Source of the DNA: Candidatus Accumulibacter sp. UBA704
Lineage (GTDB): Bacteria; Pseudomonadota; Gammaproteobacteria; Burkholderiales; Rhodocyclaceae
Assembly (NCBI GenBank): GCA_002304785.1
Contig: DBMG01000004.1
Coordinates: 41,410-105,409, forward strand
DNA: 64,000 nt
Reading direction: 5' to 3'
Shown: positions 8,387 to 18,526 of the stretch, in pieces
Position numbering within the stretch: position 1 is the stretch's first letter
Layout of the letters: every line of letters begins with the position of its first letter
Translations under genes and position numbers: made by a program
The notes under the pieces: model-generated
Database searches by the model: none
Seen by the model: the letters and a program-made list of their open reading frames with translations, nothing else
Told to the model about the DNA's origin: nothing

Positions 8387-10009
8387 ATGAAAAACAGTGC
8401 GCTCGAGTCAGAAAGAACGGCAACGGACAGTGCGACCGCTGCCGGCGGACGCCAGCAACGCGGATTGCGGCGCGCACTGTATGTCGTGCTTATCCTGTCC
8501 CTCGTGCTTCCGGGGATCGTCGCAGGGTTCGCGCTGATCTATCTGAGCCTGCAACGCACGCTGGAATCGGAAACCCGTGTCCGTGCCGAAAAGCTCGCGG
8601 ATCTGCTGCAGGCCGGCATGACCATGCCGCTCTGGGAAATGGCGCCGGAAACCGGACGCCCGCTGGTGACGGCCATCGCCGCCGACCCTTCGGTCACACT
8701 GATCACCGTCTATGACATCAACAACGGCGTTCTGCTCGACTACGAGCGCCAGACCCAGAGCAAGGTGGCCCCGATCGTCATTACCCGTGCGATCGCCCGG
8801 GACAGCGAGTACCTTGGGCAAGTGGTCATTCGCTATTCCACGTCGGCCGCCATCGACGAAGCGTGGCGAGCGTCCGTGCGGCTGCTCACCATCATCGCCC
8901 TGCAGTTGCTGGTTTCCTTCATTCTGATTGGCGCCTGGCTGTCGCGCCGGGTACTCAACCCGCTCGAAACCCTGCGCCTGAGTGCCAACAGGATCGCCGC
9001 GGGCGATCTGCATAGCGTGGTTCCCGTGTTGCGCAGCGATGAGTTCGGGCAACTCTCGGCCAGGCTCGACGCCATGCGCAATTCGCTGGCGCAATCGGTT
9101 GCCCGCCTCGAAGAGCGGGTGGAAGAGCGCACCTTTGCACTCAAGGCCGTCAACACCCGCTTGCAGACAACGCTCGACGATCTGCAACGCATGCAGAATC
9201 TCCTTGTGCAATCGGAGAAGCTGGCCTCGCTGGGGTCCCTCGTCGCCGGGGTGGCTCACGAGTTGAACACGCCGATCGGCACCGGCGTGACCGTGGTCAG
9301 TACCATCTCCGACAAATGCCTCGAACTGCGCAGGCAAATCGACCAAGGCATCCGCCGCTCCCAGCTCGACGCGATGATCGACGACATCGAGACGGCCAGC
9401 ACTCTGGCGCAGAAAAGCCTGCAACGCGCCGCACGCCTGATTCACGACTTCAAGCAGGTGACGGTCGACCAGACAAGTTCGCGCCGCCGCGAATTCGAAA
9501 TGCACGACATGCTGCGCGAGATGATGGCGGCCGTGCGCTTGCGCCACAAGCATACCCCGGTGGATATCAAGGTCATCGCGCCGCCCGGCATTGCCATGGA
9601 CAGCTACCCGGGAACCCTCGAACAGGTTCTCACCAACCTGATCGACAACGCGATCATTCACGGCGCCGAAGGCCGATCCGATTGCGTCGTCACCATTGCG
9701 GCGGCACGCCAAGGCCGATACGCCACTTTGACCGTGACGGACAACGGCAACGGAATTCCCGCCGAGAATCTGGACAGGATATTCGACCCTTTCTTTACCA
9801 CGCAACTGGGCAAGGGAGGATCGGGACTCGGGCTGAGCATTGTCTACGGGTTGGTAACCGGGCTGCTGGGAGGCCATATCGCCGTCGAGTCAATCGCCGG
9901 CCAGGGCACGACATTCGCCCTGGAGTTGCCGCTGGTTGCGCCGGAACGGTCCGGCGGCGAAAGAAGCCGGGGAAGCGCAGAACCCCTGCCGAATCATGAG
10001 GTCAACTGA
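8387..10009 (+). CDS. Membrane sensor histidine kinase with HAMP domain
   Basis: About 540 residues; ATG 8387, 8378 or an upstream start at 8351 are all possible. Transmembrane helix near residues 30-55, periplasmic sensor segment, second helix near 175-195, HAMP linker, coiled coil, then the kinase core. The H-box reads SLVAGVAHELNTPIG, the N-box NLIDNAI, and the G-boxes DNGNGIP and GKGGSGLGLSI, so autophosphorylation machinery is complete. The next gene, 91 bases downstream, is a REC-EAL protein and its probable partner. A perfect CGGACACA-A-TGTGTCCG palindrome lies between them. The signal sensed is unknown. Confidence 0.9.
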   Translation: MKNSALESERTATDSATAAGGRQQRGLRRALYVVLILSLVLPGIVAGFALIYLSLQRTLESETRVRAEKLADLLQAGMTMPLWEMAPETGRPLVTAIAADPSVTLITVYDINNGVLLDYERQTQSKVAPIVITRAIARDSEYLGQVVIRYSTSAAIDEAWRASVRLLTIIALQLLVSFILIGAWLSRRVLNPLETLRLSANRIAAGDLHSVVPVLRSDEFGQLSARLDAMRNSLAQSVARLEERVEERTFALKAVNTRLQTTLDDLQRMQNLLVQSEKLASLGSLVAGVAHELNTPIGTGVTVVSTISDKCLELRRQIDQGIRRSQLDAMIDDIETASTLAQKSLQRAARLIHDFKQVTVDQTSSRRREFEMHDMLREMMAAVRLRHKHTPVDIKVIAPPGIAMDSYPGTLEQVLTNLIDNAIIHGAEGRSDCVVTIAAARQGRYATLTVTDNGNGIPAENLDRIFDPFFTTQLGKGGSGLGLSIVYGLVTGLLGGHIAVESIAGQGTTFALELPLVAPERSGGERSRGSAEPLPNHEVN

Positions 10010-10038
10010 GCCTCCGCGCTTGGTGGATTCGCCACATT

Positions 10039-10055
10039 CGGACACAATGTGTCCG
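10039..10055. promoter_or_regulatory. Palindrome between the sensor kinase and the EAL regulator
   Basis: CGGACACA-A-TGTGTCCG: two perfect 8-base arms around one base, 46 bases before the start of the EAL gene. It may be an operator or processing hairpin. No T-tract follows, so it is unlikely to be a terminator. Confidence 0.4.
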
Positions 10056-10100
10056 CGACACGGTACGAGACGAAGAGAAGGATAAACGGAGCGGCATACG

Positions 10101-12323
10101 ATGTTTCCAGCCAACAGTGAAGACGTGATGTCTTTCCTCAGCGAGTCCGAAGACACCTTGGGTGGAGAAAAACCGGCCTGGCGCGTTCTGATCGTGGACG
10201 ATGAACCCGATGTTCATCACGCCACGGAACTTGCCCTGAAGGACGTCGCCATCGACGGACGACCGATCGAATTCGTCCATGCCCATTCGGCACGGGAGGC
10301 GCGCACCTGTCTCGCGGAACACCGTGATCTGGCGGTCATGCTGCTGGACGTGGTGATGGAAACCCCCGACGCCGGCCTGCAGCTGATCCGGTATGTGCGA
10401 GAAGAACTCGGCAACCTGGCGCTGCGCGTCATTCTGCGCACCGGCCAGCCCGGGTACGCGCCGGAGATCGACACGATTCGTTCCTACGACATCAACGACT
10501 ACAAGACCAAGTCCGAACTCACGCGTGTCCGCCTATTCACCAGCCTGACCGTGGCCATCCGCTCGTACTGGCAGATCCACCAGCTCGAGGCCAATCGTCG
10601 CGGACTGGAAATGATCGTGGCAGCCAGTACCGACCTCGGGCGCCCGAAAGGGCTGCGGCGTTTTGCCGAAGGCATCGTGACGCAACTGTGCGCCCTGCTC
10701 GGCGTTGAAGAAGAAGGCATCGTCTGCGCCGCAAGTCCCGGCGACGAGAAGCCGGAGAGCACCCCGCCGTACATCCTCGCCGCTGCCGGGCGCTATTCAA
10801 ACTGGATCGGGTTGCCGCTGAAGAACATTCCCGACCCGCGCGTGCGCCGCGAACTGGAAAGTTCCCTATCCGAACACTGCCATCATTTCGGCGAAACGAC
10901 GCGACTCTACTTCAGCGCCCCGGGAGGCATATCCATCGCCTCGTTCGTAGACGTCGATCACCAGTTGAGCGCGCTTGACCTCGAACTACTGGAAGTCTTC
11001 TGCAGCAACATTTCAGTGGCGTTCGAGAACACCGTGCTGCTCAAGAAGATCAGCGAACTGGCCTATCAAGACCCTTTGGTCAAATTGCCGAATCGCAACA
11101 GTTTCCTGGCTAGGCTGGCCCAATACCGCGGCCAGTCGGACACACTGGCATTGGTGGACATCGACGGTTTTGCGGACATCAACAGCGCGCTCGACCAGGA
11201 GTTCGGCGACTGTGTCCTGAAGGCGGTAGCCCAGCGACTGCGCCAAAGTTTCTCCTCGGCCGTGGAAATTGGCCGCATCGGCAACGACGTGTTCGGCATT
11301 CTTGGCCCGCACGGCGAAGTTGATGCCGAGCGCATAGAAAACATCTTCGCCACGCCCTATGAAGTGGCGGGAGAAAACCTCCGGCTGTCGGCCACCACCG
11401 GTCTGTTGCGCCTGGCGGACTCGTCCGACAAGCCTGTCGAACTGCTGAAGAACGCCAGCGTGGCCCTCAAGCAGGCCAAGACTTTGAGTCGCGGCAAGGC
11501 GCTGTACTTCGAGGCGGCCCACGCCGTTTCCGCCCGCGCCCGCATGCAGATGCTGAACCGTCTGCGCCTATCGTTCTCGGCGGAAAGGCTGTTCCTTGTC
11601 TATCAGCCTTTCATCGAGCTGGCCACCGGCCGGGTCGTAGGGGCGGAAGCCCTGCTGCGCTGGCGCACCGAGCAGGGCGAGTTCGTCCCTCCGGACACGT
11701 TCATCCCCCTCGCCGAGCATTCCGGCCTGATGGTACCCATCGGCGACTGGGTCATCCGCAGCGCGCTGCAATTCCAGAGACACCTGGCCGACCTCGGGCA
11801 TTCTGGCCTGCGCATGGCGGTCAATGTGTCGCACGTGCAGTTCCGCGAACCGGATTTCGTCGAAAAGCTGGTAGCCGCGATCGACGAATTCGGAACTTCG
11901 CCGGGCAATCTCGAAATCGAACTGACCGAATCCGTGGCCATCGACAACATCGAACTGATCCAGCACAAGCTGGCGGCCGTTCGCGCCGCCGGCGTCGCCA
12001 TCGCCATCGACGACTTCGGAACCGGCTATTCGTCGCTCAACATCGTGCGCCAGTTGAACGTCGACCGACTCAAGATCGACCGCTCCTTCATAAGCGGCAA
12101 GGACAGCCGGAAAGGCGACTTCAGCATCGCCGGTATCGTCCAGCAACTGGCCAGCCAGCTCGGCCTGAAGACGATCGCCGAAGGCATCGAGACGGAAGCC
12201 CAGCGTGATCAGTTGCTGGCGATCGGCTGCGACGATGGACAGGGATACCTGTTCTCCCAGCCGCTCACCGGCCAGGAATTCGAAGATTTCCTGGCCGGGA
12301 AGAGGTCTTCCGGAACCGCCTAA
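10101..12323 (+). CDS. Response regulator with REC, DUF3369, degenerate GGDEF and EAL domains
   Basis: 740 residues. REC domain (about 28-155) with VDDEPD and the phospho-acceptor Asp in LLDVVME. A DUF3369 sensory domain (about 165-320) follows. The GGDEF-like domain (325-480) has signature GNDVF, so it probably lacks cyclase activity. The EAL domain (490-735) keeps [24 protein letters not shown] and LKIDRSFI, consistent with an active c-di-GMP phosphodiesterase. The likely output is phosphorelay-controlled c-di-GMP breakdown, with the upstream kinase as donor. An alternative start inside the first ten residues (MSFLSE) is possible. The stop overlaps the convergent yjgR-like stop by four bases. 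Confidence 0.92.
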   Translation: MFPANSEDVMSFLSESEDTLGGEKPAWRVLIVDDEPDVHHATELALKDVAIDGRPIEFVHAHSAREARTCLAEHRDLAVMLLDVVMETPDAGLQLIRYVREELGNLALRVILRTGQPGYAPEIDTIRSYDINDYKTKSELTRVRLFTSLTVAIRSYWQIHQLEANRRGLEMIVAASTDLGRPKGLRRFAEGIVTQLCALLGVEEEGIVCAASPGDEKPESTPPYILAAAGRYSNWIGLPLKNIPDPRVRRELESSLSEHCHHFGETTRLYFSAPGGISIASFVDVDHQLSALDLELLEVFCSNISVAFENTVLLKKISELAYQDPLVKLPNRNSFLARLAQYRGQSDTLALVDIDGFADINSALDQEFGDCVLKAVAQRLRQSFSSAVEIGRIGNDVFGILGPHGEVDAERIENIFATPYEVAGENLRLSATTGLLRLADSSDKPVELLKNASVALKQAKTLSRGKALYFEAAHAVSARARMQMLNRLRLSFSAERLFLVYQPFIELATGRVVGAEALLRWRTEQGEFVPPDTFIPLAEHSGLMVPIGDWVIRSALQFQRHLADLGHSGLRMAVNVSHVQFREPDFVEKLVAAIDEFGTSPGNLEIELTESVAIDNIELIQHKLAAVRAAGVAIAIDDFGTGYSSLNIVRQLNVDRLKIDRSFISGKDSRKGDFSIAGIVQQLASQLGLKTIAEGIETEAQRDQLLAIGCDDGQGYLFSQPLTGQEFEDFLAGKRSSGTA

Positions 12324-13858
12324 CGCCGGCGCGCACCACCCAGGATCGAACCGAGCACCCCGCGGATAATCTCGCGGCCGACCTGCGAACCGATGGCGCG
12401 GGCGGCAGACTTGGCCAGTGCCTCGGCCACGCCTTCTCGGCCCACCCCGCCGCGCGGCCCGCGAGTGCCACCCAGCAGATCACCCAGCCCGCCGAAGAGA
12501 CCGCCACCTGAAGACGGCGCCGATTCGGGCGGCGGCACATCGGCGCGGCCGGGACGGGTTGGTTGAGCCGAGACCTGTGCGGCGGAAGCCGGTTGTTTCA
12601 ACTTCTCGTAGGCCGACTCGCGATCCAGCACCTTCTCATAGACGCCATAGACTAGCGATGACTGGACGACAGCCCGCCGTTCCTCGCCCGTCAGCGGCCC
12701 GATGCGTGAAGAAGGCGGCAGAATGAAGGCGCGCTCGACAATGATCGGCCGCCCTTTCTCGTCGAGGAAGGATACCAGCGCTTCCCCAACCCCCAGTTCG
12801 GTGATCGCCGCGGCGGCATCGAACGCCGGGTTCGGACGCAAGGTCTCGGCGGCCGTGGCCACGGCCTTCTGGTCGCGAGGCGTGAACGCGCGCAGGGCAT
12901 GCTGCACGCGGTTGCCGAGTTGCCCGAGCACCTTGTCGGGGATGTCCAGCGGATTCTGCGTGACGAAGTAGACGCCGACGCCCTTCGAGCGGATCAGGCG
13001 CACCACCTGTTCGATCTTCTCCAGCAATGCCGGAGGGGCCTCGCTGAACAGCAGATGCGCCTCGTCGAAGAAGAACACCAGCTTGGGTTTTTCCACGTCG
13101 CCGACTTCGGGCAATTGCTCGAACAGTTCGGACAGCAGCCACAGCAGGAAGGTCGAATACAGGCGCGGCGCGGCCATCAGCTTGTCCGCGGCGAGAATGT
13201 TGATCACGCCCTGGCCGTTGTCGGTCTGCATCAGGTCGTTGATATCGAGCATCGGCTCGCCAAAGAAGCGGTCACCGCCTTGCTGCTCCAGCGTCAGCAA
13301 GCCGCGCTGGATGGCGCCGATGGACGCTGCCGAGACATTGCCATACTCGGTGGTAAAGCTCTTGGCGTTCTCGCCGACATGCTGGACCATGGCGCGCAGA
13401 TCCTTGAGGTCGAGCAGCAACAGGCCGTTGTCGTCGGCGATCTTGAACACCAGTTGCAGCACGCCGGCCTGCGTGTCGTTCAGGTTGAGCAGCCGGGCGA
13501 GCAGGATCGGCCCCATGTCGGAAATCGTCGCGCGCACCGGATGCCCCTGTTCGCCGACCACATCCCAGAACGCTGTCGGGAATTTCGCCGGTACCCAATC
13601 GTTGATTCCCAACGCATCCAGACGCTGCCTGAGTTTCGGACTTTCCGCTCCCGCCGCCGCAAGGCCGGACAGATCGCCCTTGACGTCGGCCATGAACACC
13701 GGAACACCGATGCTGGAAAAACGTTCGGCCAGCACCTGCAGGGTGATCGTCTTGCCGGTACCGGTAGCGCCCGTGATCAGGCCGTGCCGGTTGGCGAGGG
13801 CCGGCAGCAGGCCGAGTTCGGCATGTTGATTCTTGGCGACAAAAAGAGGGTTGAGCAT
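12320..13858 (-). CDS. YjgR-like HerA/FtsK-superfamily ATPase (DUF853)
   Basis: 512 residues from the ATG at 13858 ([10 protein letters not shown]). The open frame upstream to 13975 is not family-like. Walker A GATGTGKT lies near residue 30, followed by DVKGDLSGL, Walker B-like [12 protein letters not shown], and the conserved segment [14 protein letters not shown]. The tail is Gly/Arg-rich (GGTRGPRGG), as in YjgR. The family is a cytosolic DNA-translocase-like ATPase of unproven role. It is divergent from yebC and convergent with the EAL gene, with a 4-nt overlap. Confidence 0.88.
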   Translation of the reverse strand: MLNPLFVAKNQHAELGLLPALANRHGLITGATGTGKTITLQVLAERFSSIGVPVFMADVKGDLSGLAAAGAESPKLRQRLDALGINDWVPAKFPTAFWDVVGEQGHPVRATISDMGPILLARLLNLNDTQAGVLQLVFKIADDNGLLLLDLKDLRAMVQHVGENAKSFTTEYGNVSAASIGAIQRGLLTLEQQGGDRFFGEPMLDINDLMQTDNGQGVINILAADKLMAAPRLYSTFLLWLLSELFEQLPEVGDVEKPKLVFFFDEAHLLFSEAPPALLEKIEQVVRLIRSKGVGVYFVTQNPLDIPDKVLGQLGNRVQHALRAFTPRDQKAVATAAETLRPNPAFDAAAAITELGVGEALVSFLDEKGRPIIVERAFILPPSSRIGPLTGEERRAVVQSSLVYGVYEKVLDRESAYEKLKQPASAAQVSAQPTRPGRADVPPPESAPSSGGGLFGGLGDLLGGTRGPRGGVGREGVAEALAKSAARAIGSQVGREIIRGVLGSILGGARRR

Positions 13859-13991
13859 CGCTAACTCCACAATAAGAACGATCGTAAGTGATAAAATGCA
13901 CGGCTTTATTATCAACCATTTGCACAGTGCCTTGTTGCCCGCGAACACTCCCGCAACACCGCGCACGCCCAGCATTCAGATGAGGTAAGAC

Positions 13992-14717
13992 ATGGCCGGA
14001 CATTCCAAATGGGCCAATATCCAGCACCGCAAGGGCCGCCAGGACGAAAAACGCGGTGCCGCGTTTTCCAAGATCGCCAAGGAAATCACCGTGGCCGCCA
14101 AGATGGGCGGCGGCGACCCGGCGTTCAACCCGCGCCTGCGCATGGCTGTGGACAAGGGCAAGGCGGTCAATATGCCCAAGGACAAGATCGAGAACGCCAT
14201 CAAGAAGGGGACCGGCGAGCTCGAAGGCGTCGATTACGTGGAAATCCGCTATGAGGGCTACGGCATCGGCGGCGCCGCGATCATGGTCGACTGCCTCACC
14301 GACAACAAGACCCGCACCGTCGCCGAAGTGCGCCACGCCTTCGCCAAGCACGGCGGCAATATGGGCACGGACGGCTGCGTGGCCTTCCAGTTCAAGCATT
14401 GCGGGCAACTGATCTTCGCCCCGGGCACCGATGAAGCCAAGCTGATGGACGCCGCCATCGAGGCCGGCGCCGAGGACGTGATCACCAACGAGGACGGCTC
14501 GATCGAAGTCATCACCCCGCCGGCCGATTACATGACGGTCAAGGAAGCGCTCGAAGCCGCCGGCTTTACCGCCGAGTTCGGCCAGGTCACCATGAAGGCC
14601 GAGAACGAGACCGAACTGACCGGCGACGACGCCGTGAAGATGCAGAAGCTGCTCGACGCGTTGGAGAATCTCGACGACGTGCAGGAGGTCTATACCAGCG
14701 TGGTCATCGACGAATAA
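13992..14717 (+). CDS. yebC: YebC/PmpR family transcriptional regulator
   Basis: 241 residues, normal for the family. The N-terminal [18 protein letters not shown] signature and the three-domain TACO1/YebC fold ([14 protein letters not shown], then the C-terminal [18 protein letters not shown]) are all present. Family members bind DNA as repressors or activators, and recent work on homologues also points to relief of ribosome stalling. A GAGGTAAGAC ribosome binding site precedes ATG 13992. The ruvC-ruvABC genes often found next to yebC are not here. A clear terminator follows. Confidence 0.97.
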   Translation: MAGHSKWANIQHRKGRQDEKRGAAFSKIAKEITVAAKMGGGDPAFNPRLRMAVDKGKAVNMPKDKIENAIKKGTGELEGVDYVEIRYEGYGIGGAAIMVDCLTDNKTRTVAEVRHAFAKHGGNMGTDGCVAFQFKHCGQLIFAPGTDEAKLMDAAIEAGAEDVITNEDGSIEVITPPADYMTVKEALEAAGFTAEFGQVTMKAENETELTGDDAVKMQKLLDALENLDDVQEVYTSVVIDE

Positions 14718-14737
14718 GTCCGGCGAAATCCGCTCGA

Positions 14738-14765
14738 AACGGCGCTGCGGCGCCGTTTTCTTTTG
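14738..14765 (+). terminator. Rho-independent terminator after yebC
   Basis: An 8-bp stem (aacggcgc/gcgccgtt) closes TGCG and is followed by TTTTCTTTT, 20 bases after the yebC stop. Confidence 0.92.
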
Positions 14766-14869
14766 CCCGAGAAGGTGCAACAAAGTGTTTCAACGGTGAA
14801 CCAGTTTTTCCTCCGAACGTTGCTCGTTCGAGGCCCACTTTCCCCGACAGCCGGAAAAAGGATTCACCC

Positions 14870-16678
14870 ATGCCGTATTTCTCGACCATTCTGCGCCGCA
14901 GCCGCACCGTATTGCTGGCACTTCTGGCAGCGATGCTGGCCTTTCCGGCTTTCGCACAGGCCGACCCTCCCGGACGCATCGGCCGCATTTCCTGGCTCTC
15001 CGGCGAGGTCTACCTGAACAACCCCGATACGGGCGAACTCGGAACCGCACCGCTCAACCAGCCGCTGACCAGCGGCGACATCATCGCCACCGGCAATGGC
15101 GCCCGTGCCGAAATCCAGATCGGCGCCATGACGCTCCGCCTCGATTCCGGCAGCCGCATCGAATTCGACCGCATCGACGACGAGCGCGTCCGCGTCCTGC
15201 TGAACAACGGCCGCATCATCGCCAAGCTGCCCACCGACGACACCCGCCGCGATTTCGAGCTGAAAACGGGGCACGGCCGATTCGTTCCGCGCGACACCGG
15301 CATCTACCGCTTTGAAAGCGACAACGGAAACAGCGGCGCCACTTCATACTTCGGAGTCCTCCGCTTCGAGAGCCAAGGCACCGCCTTCGACATCAACGCG
15401 GGCGAAAGCGCGCGCATCTGGACGGACAACGCGGGGCAACCGAACTACCGCATGGCGCCGGGGGTCCGCGACGAATTTACCCAGTGGAGCGCCGCGCGCG
15501 ACCAGCGCCAACGCGCCTCCGCACCGTCCCGCTACGTTTCGCCGGAAATGACGGGAGCGCAGGATCTCGACGTCTACGGCGACTGGTCGGACAGCCCTGA
15601 ATACGGCGCCGTGTGGTTTCCGCGCGCCGTGGCCGCCGATTGGGCGCCGTACCGCACCGGCCACTGGGCCTGGGTAGCCCCGTGGGGCTGGACGTGGATC
15701 GGCCACGAACCGTGGGGCTTTGCCCCGTTCCACTACGGCCGCTGGGTGCGCATCCACGGCGCCTGGGCCTGGGTTCCGGGCACCCGCATCGCCCGCCCGG
15801 TCTATGCCCCGGCACTGGTGGCCTGGGTCGGCACACCGGGCGTCGGAATTTCGGTGAGTGTAGGCTCGGCCCCGCCGGTCGGCTGGTTCCCGCTGGCGCC
15901 GCGCGAGGTGTTCGTTCCCTTCTATCGCAGCAGCCACAACCATGTCCGCTACGTCAACGCGCCGCATGTGCCACACATTCACAACGTCGATGCCATCGTC
16001 TCGCGCCCGCACGAGATCGTGCGCCAAACGCATTTTGTCTATCGCGATGAACCACGCGCCTTCAGCACCGCTCCAGCCGACGCCTTCCGTCATGGTCGCC
16101 CCGACGTGCGCATTACGCCGCGGCCCGGTGACGCCCGCGATTTTCGTGATCATCAGGCACAAGCTGCCCCTCCCTCCCCGGAACCGCGCCGCGCGGCGGA
16201 GACCGAATCGCGTTCGCGTCCGGACCACCGGCAGAATACGGAACCGAGGGAGCAAACCTTCTCTCCGCATCGCGCGGTTGAAGTCGCACCGCGGCGTGAA
16301 CTGCCGGAACCGGAAATAGTGCGCCGGGTACCGCAGCCACCACGGAGTGAAGCTCCCGCCCCGCAGCGCCAGGAACCCGTCTTCCGCCATGAAGTACCGT
16401 CCCGCGAAATACCTGTGGAGGCGATCCGGCAGGCGCCGCCCGCCGTTCGCTCCTCGCCCCCGACTCCTCCTATGCAGCAGGCTGCTCCGCTCCCTCCTCG
16501 GGAAGCTCAACAAGTAAGGGTACCTGACAGGCCAAGGGAAGCCGTCCAACCGCAGGAACCGCGTCGTGAGATGCGCGTCGAGGCACGCCAGGAACGCCGC
16601 GAGGAACGCGCACAGCCACCACAACAGGAGCGCAGGGAAAGACACGAAAATCGCGAGGACAAGCGTGACGGACGGTAA
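14870..16678 (+). CDS. Exported FecR-domain protein with Trp/Tyr-rich DUF6600-like region and charged disordered tail
   Basis: 602 residues. A signal peptide (ALLAAMLAFPAFA) precedes a FecR-like domain (about residues 40-150: GRISWLSGEVYLN, then GNGARAEIQIGAMTLRLDSGSRIEF). Next comes a 100-residue W/Y/P/G-rich block with repeated W-APY--GHWAWV-PWGWTW motifs (about 240-320). The last 200 residues are a low-complexity Pro/Arg/Glu/Gln tail ending in REDKRDGR. There is no anti-sigma transmembrane segment, so it is not a classical FecR regulator; cell-envelope binding is more likely. It stands alone between yebC and azlD. The function is unknown for this architecture. Confidence 0.85.
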   Translation: MPYFSTILRRSRTVLLALLAAMLAFPAFAQADPPGRIGRISWLSGEVYLNNPDTGELGTAPLNQPLTSGDIIATGNGARAEIQIGAMTLRLDSGSRIEFDRIDDERVRVLLNNGRIIAKLPTDDTRRDFELKTGHGRFVPRDTGIYRFESDNGNSGATSYFGVLRFESQGTAFDINAGESARIWTDNAGQPNYRMAPGVRDEFTQWSAARDQRQRASAPSRYVSPEMTGAQDLDVYGDWSDSPEYGAVWFPRAVAADWAPYRTGHWAWVAPWGWTWIGHEPWGFAPFHYGRWVRIHGAWAWVPGTRIARPVYAPALVAWVGTPGVGISVSVGSAPPVGWFPLAPREVFVPFYRSSHNHVRYVNAPHVPHIHNVDAIVSRPHEIVRQTHFVYRDEPRAFSTAPADAFRHGRPDVRITPRPGDARDFRDHQAQAAPPSPEPRRAAETESRSRPDHRQNTEPREQTFSPHRAVEVAPRRELPEPEIVRRVPQPPRSEAPAPQRQEPVFRHEVPSREIPVEAIRQAPPAVRSSPPTPPMQQAAPLPPREAQQVRVPDRPREAVQPQEPRREMRVEARQERREERAQPPQQERRERHENREDKRDGR

Positions 16679-16726
16679 GAACGCGGGGGCCGCCCCGGAG
16701 AGGGTGAGCGCCGCTGATTCAACGCG

Positions 16727-17047
16727 TCAGCCCAACCAGCGCATCATCCCGAAGACGACAAAGCTGACCAGAACGGCGACCAGGATCCGACGGCTCTTCC
16801 AGGCCACCAACCCGGCAACGAGCGTCCCGACCAGGTACGGATTGGTCGGCGACAAATCCATCTGTCCGCCAGGGGCGACGGCTTCCGGCACCACGATGGC
16901 CGTCAGCACGGCTACCGGCACGTGGCCGAGCGCCTGCACGACGGCCGGCGGGAAACGCAACTTCTGCCCGAAAACGATGAAGCTGGCACGCACCGTGTAG
17001 GTCGCCACGAACATGCCCAGGATGGCCAGCCATAACGTATCGGTCAT
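16727..17047 (-). CDS. azlD: AzlD-family small subunit of a branched-chain amino-acid exporter
   Basis: 106 residues from ATG 17047 (MTDTLWLAILGM). There are three to four hydrophobic helices and the AzlD pattern RASFIVFGQKLRFPPAVVQALGHVPVAVLTAIVVPE, with NPYLVGTLVAGLVAW later. It pairs with AzlC in the LIV-E family. Its start overlaps the azlC stop by four bases (ATGA), showing translational coupling. Confidence 0.9.
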   Translation of the reverse strand: MTDTLWLAILGMFVATYTVRASFIVFGQKLRFPPAVVQALGHVPVAVLTAIVVPEAVAPGGQMDLSPTNPYLVGTLVAGLVAWKSRRILVAVLVSFVVFGMMRWLG

Positions 17048-17757
17048 GCCGCCTCCTCGACGGCCATCCGTCGACGACAGCAATCCAGCCCCACCCCGAC
17101 AGCAACTCCGGCCAGCGCGGCCAGCATCAATCCCAGTTTGTACGGCAGCCCCTGCGCCACCCAGGCCACGCTGCCGGCCGTCGCCGCCACCGCCACCGGT
17201 GTTAGCGCCTTGAGCTGTGGCGCGATCATCGCGGCGAAGGTGGCGATCATGGCGAAATCAAGACCCAAGGTGGCCACGCCCGGAATCCGGTTGCCCAGAT
17301 ACGCACCCACTGCCGTCCAGCCGATCCAGTTGAGGTAGAAGGAGATCGTCGAGCCCAGGTAGTACGGCAGCGCGTCCCGTTCGCCGACGGTTTGCAGCCG
17401 CCGTTCGAACACGGCGAAACACTCGTCGGTCAGCCAGAATGCCCCGACCACGCGCCACGGTAAAGGCCACCGTTTGGTCACCGGCTGTACCGTCGCGCTA
17501 TACAGGGCGTGGCGAAGGTTGATCACGAAGGTCGTCAGCCAGATCACCGGCAAGGCGGCACCGCCGCTGATCAGGCTGATCGAGATGAACTGCGCGGAAC
17601 CGGCGAACACGATCGCCGACAGGGCCAGCGCCATCTCCGGCGGCAAACCGGCGGATACGACCAGCGTGCCGAAGATCACGGCAAACGGCGTGGTTCCGAC
17701 GGTCAGGGGAATGGTGTCGCGCAGGCCGGCAAAGGCTGCGGAGAATCGGTCAGGCAT
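17044..17757 (-). CDS. azlC: AzlC-family branched-chain amino-acid permease, large subunit
   Basis: 237 residues from ATG 17757 (MPDRFSAAFAGL), the normal AzlC length. The signature segments are TIPLTVGTTPFAVIFGTL, SAIVFAGSAQFISISL, NLRHALYSATVQP and WLTDECFAV. With AzlD it forms an inner-membrane exporter of branched-chain amino acids, by homology with YgaZH and BrnFE. The ORF is open to 17856, but the extra residues do not fit the family. No Lrp-type regulator lies next to it. Confidence 0.92.
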   Translation of the reverse strand: MPDRFSAAFAGLRDTIPLTVGTTPFAVIFGTLVVSAGLPPEMALALSAIVFAGSAQFISISLISGGAALPVIWLTTFVINLRHALYSATVQPVTKRWPLPWRVVGAFWLTDECFAVFERRLQTVGERDALPYYLGSTISFYLNWIGWTAVGAYLGNRIPGVATLGLDFAMIATFAAMIAPQLKALTPVAVAATAGSVAWVAQGLPYKLGLMLAALAGVAVGVGLDCCRRRMAVEEAA

Positions 17758-17854
17758 CCGGCGAAGATAGCAGAAAACGTGGCCGTTCCGCCACCCGCTG
17801 GCAACTGCGCGCAGGCGGGCACATAATGAATTCAGGCACACCCGGGAGGCCATC

Positions 17855-18502
17855 ATGCAAAAAACAAACGCCAGCAGTCACGACATGGATCAGGACTCGG
17901 TAATCGAATCCGTTCCCTTCAAGGGTCTGATCCGCTACGAGCAGTTATCGCCGATCCGCCAGGTCTCCTACTACCTGTGCGGGGACATACTGGAGCCCCA
18001 GTACTACACCGAACTGTTCTACACCCTGCGCACGGCCAGCGAGACCGACCTGATTTATCTGCACCTGAACTCCTCCGGCGGCGACTTCAATACCGGCCTG
18101 CAGATCATCAACAACATCCTGGCTTCCGAAGCGCGCGTGGTCACGATCCTGGAGGCGCGCGCCTTCTCCATGGCGGCGCTGATCTTCCTGTGCGGCGACA
18201 AGCTGGTTGTCCATGACAACTGCCAGTTGATGTTCCACATCTATTCCGGCAGCTTCGCCGGCAAGGGAAACGAGCAGCAGGCGGAGATCATCGCCGTCAG
18301 CAACTGGTTCGAGAAGGTGATGGAACGCATCTGCATGCCATTCCTCAGTGAAAGCGAGATCGGCAAGATACTCAAGGGCAGTGACGTCTGGATGGACTCC
18401 GACGAGATTCGCCGCCGCCTGTCGCGCATGCAGCGGGCGCAGACCGCGCCCCCGCGACGCGCGAAAAAGGCGGCGGTCAAGGCTGGCGAAAAGCCCCAGT
18501 AG
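17855..18502 (+). CDS. ClpP-like serine protease homologue
   Basis: 215 residues, preceded by a good GGGAGG site. The ClpP/crotonase-like core shows LIYLHLNSSGGDFNTG (the oxyanion-strand region), the probable nucleophile Ser in EARAFSMAALIFLCGD, and the probable His in NCQLMFHIYSG. The helical insertion is divergent (FAGKGNEQQAEI), and the C-terminus is basic (PPRRAKKAAVKAG). It lies apart from clpX and lon, so it is probably an accessory ClpP paralogue rather than the housekeeping enzyme. Whether it is active is not certain. Confidence 0.82.
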   Translation: MQKTNASSHDMDQDSVIESVPFKGLIRYEQLSPIRQVSYYLCGDILEPQYYTELFYTLRTASETDLIYLHLNSSGGDFNTGLQIINNILASEARVVTILEARAFSMAALIFLCGDKLVVHDNCQLMFHIYSGSFAGKGNEQQAEIIAVSNWFEKVMERICMPFLSESEIGKILKGSDVWMDSDEIRRRLSRMQRAQTAPPRRAKKAAVKAGEKPQ

Positions 18503-18526
18503 GCCGGCGAAAGAGAGGCAGAGCGA

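Noticed and set aside
8408..9877. Long minus-strand ORF (489 residues)
   Set aside because: Antisense shadow of the sensor histidine kinase, produced by the high GC content.
12899..13864. Plus-strand ORF of 321 residues
   Set aside because: Antisense to the YjgR-like ATPase, whose Walker A and family motifs are on the minus strand.
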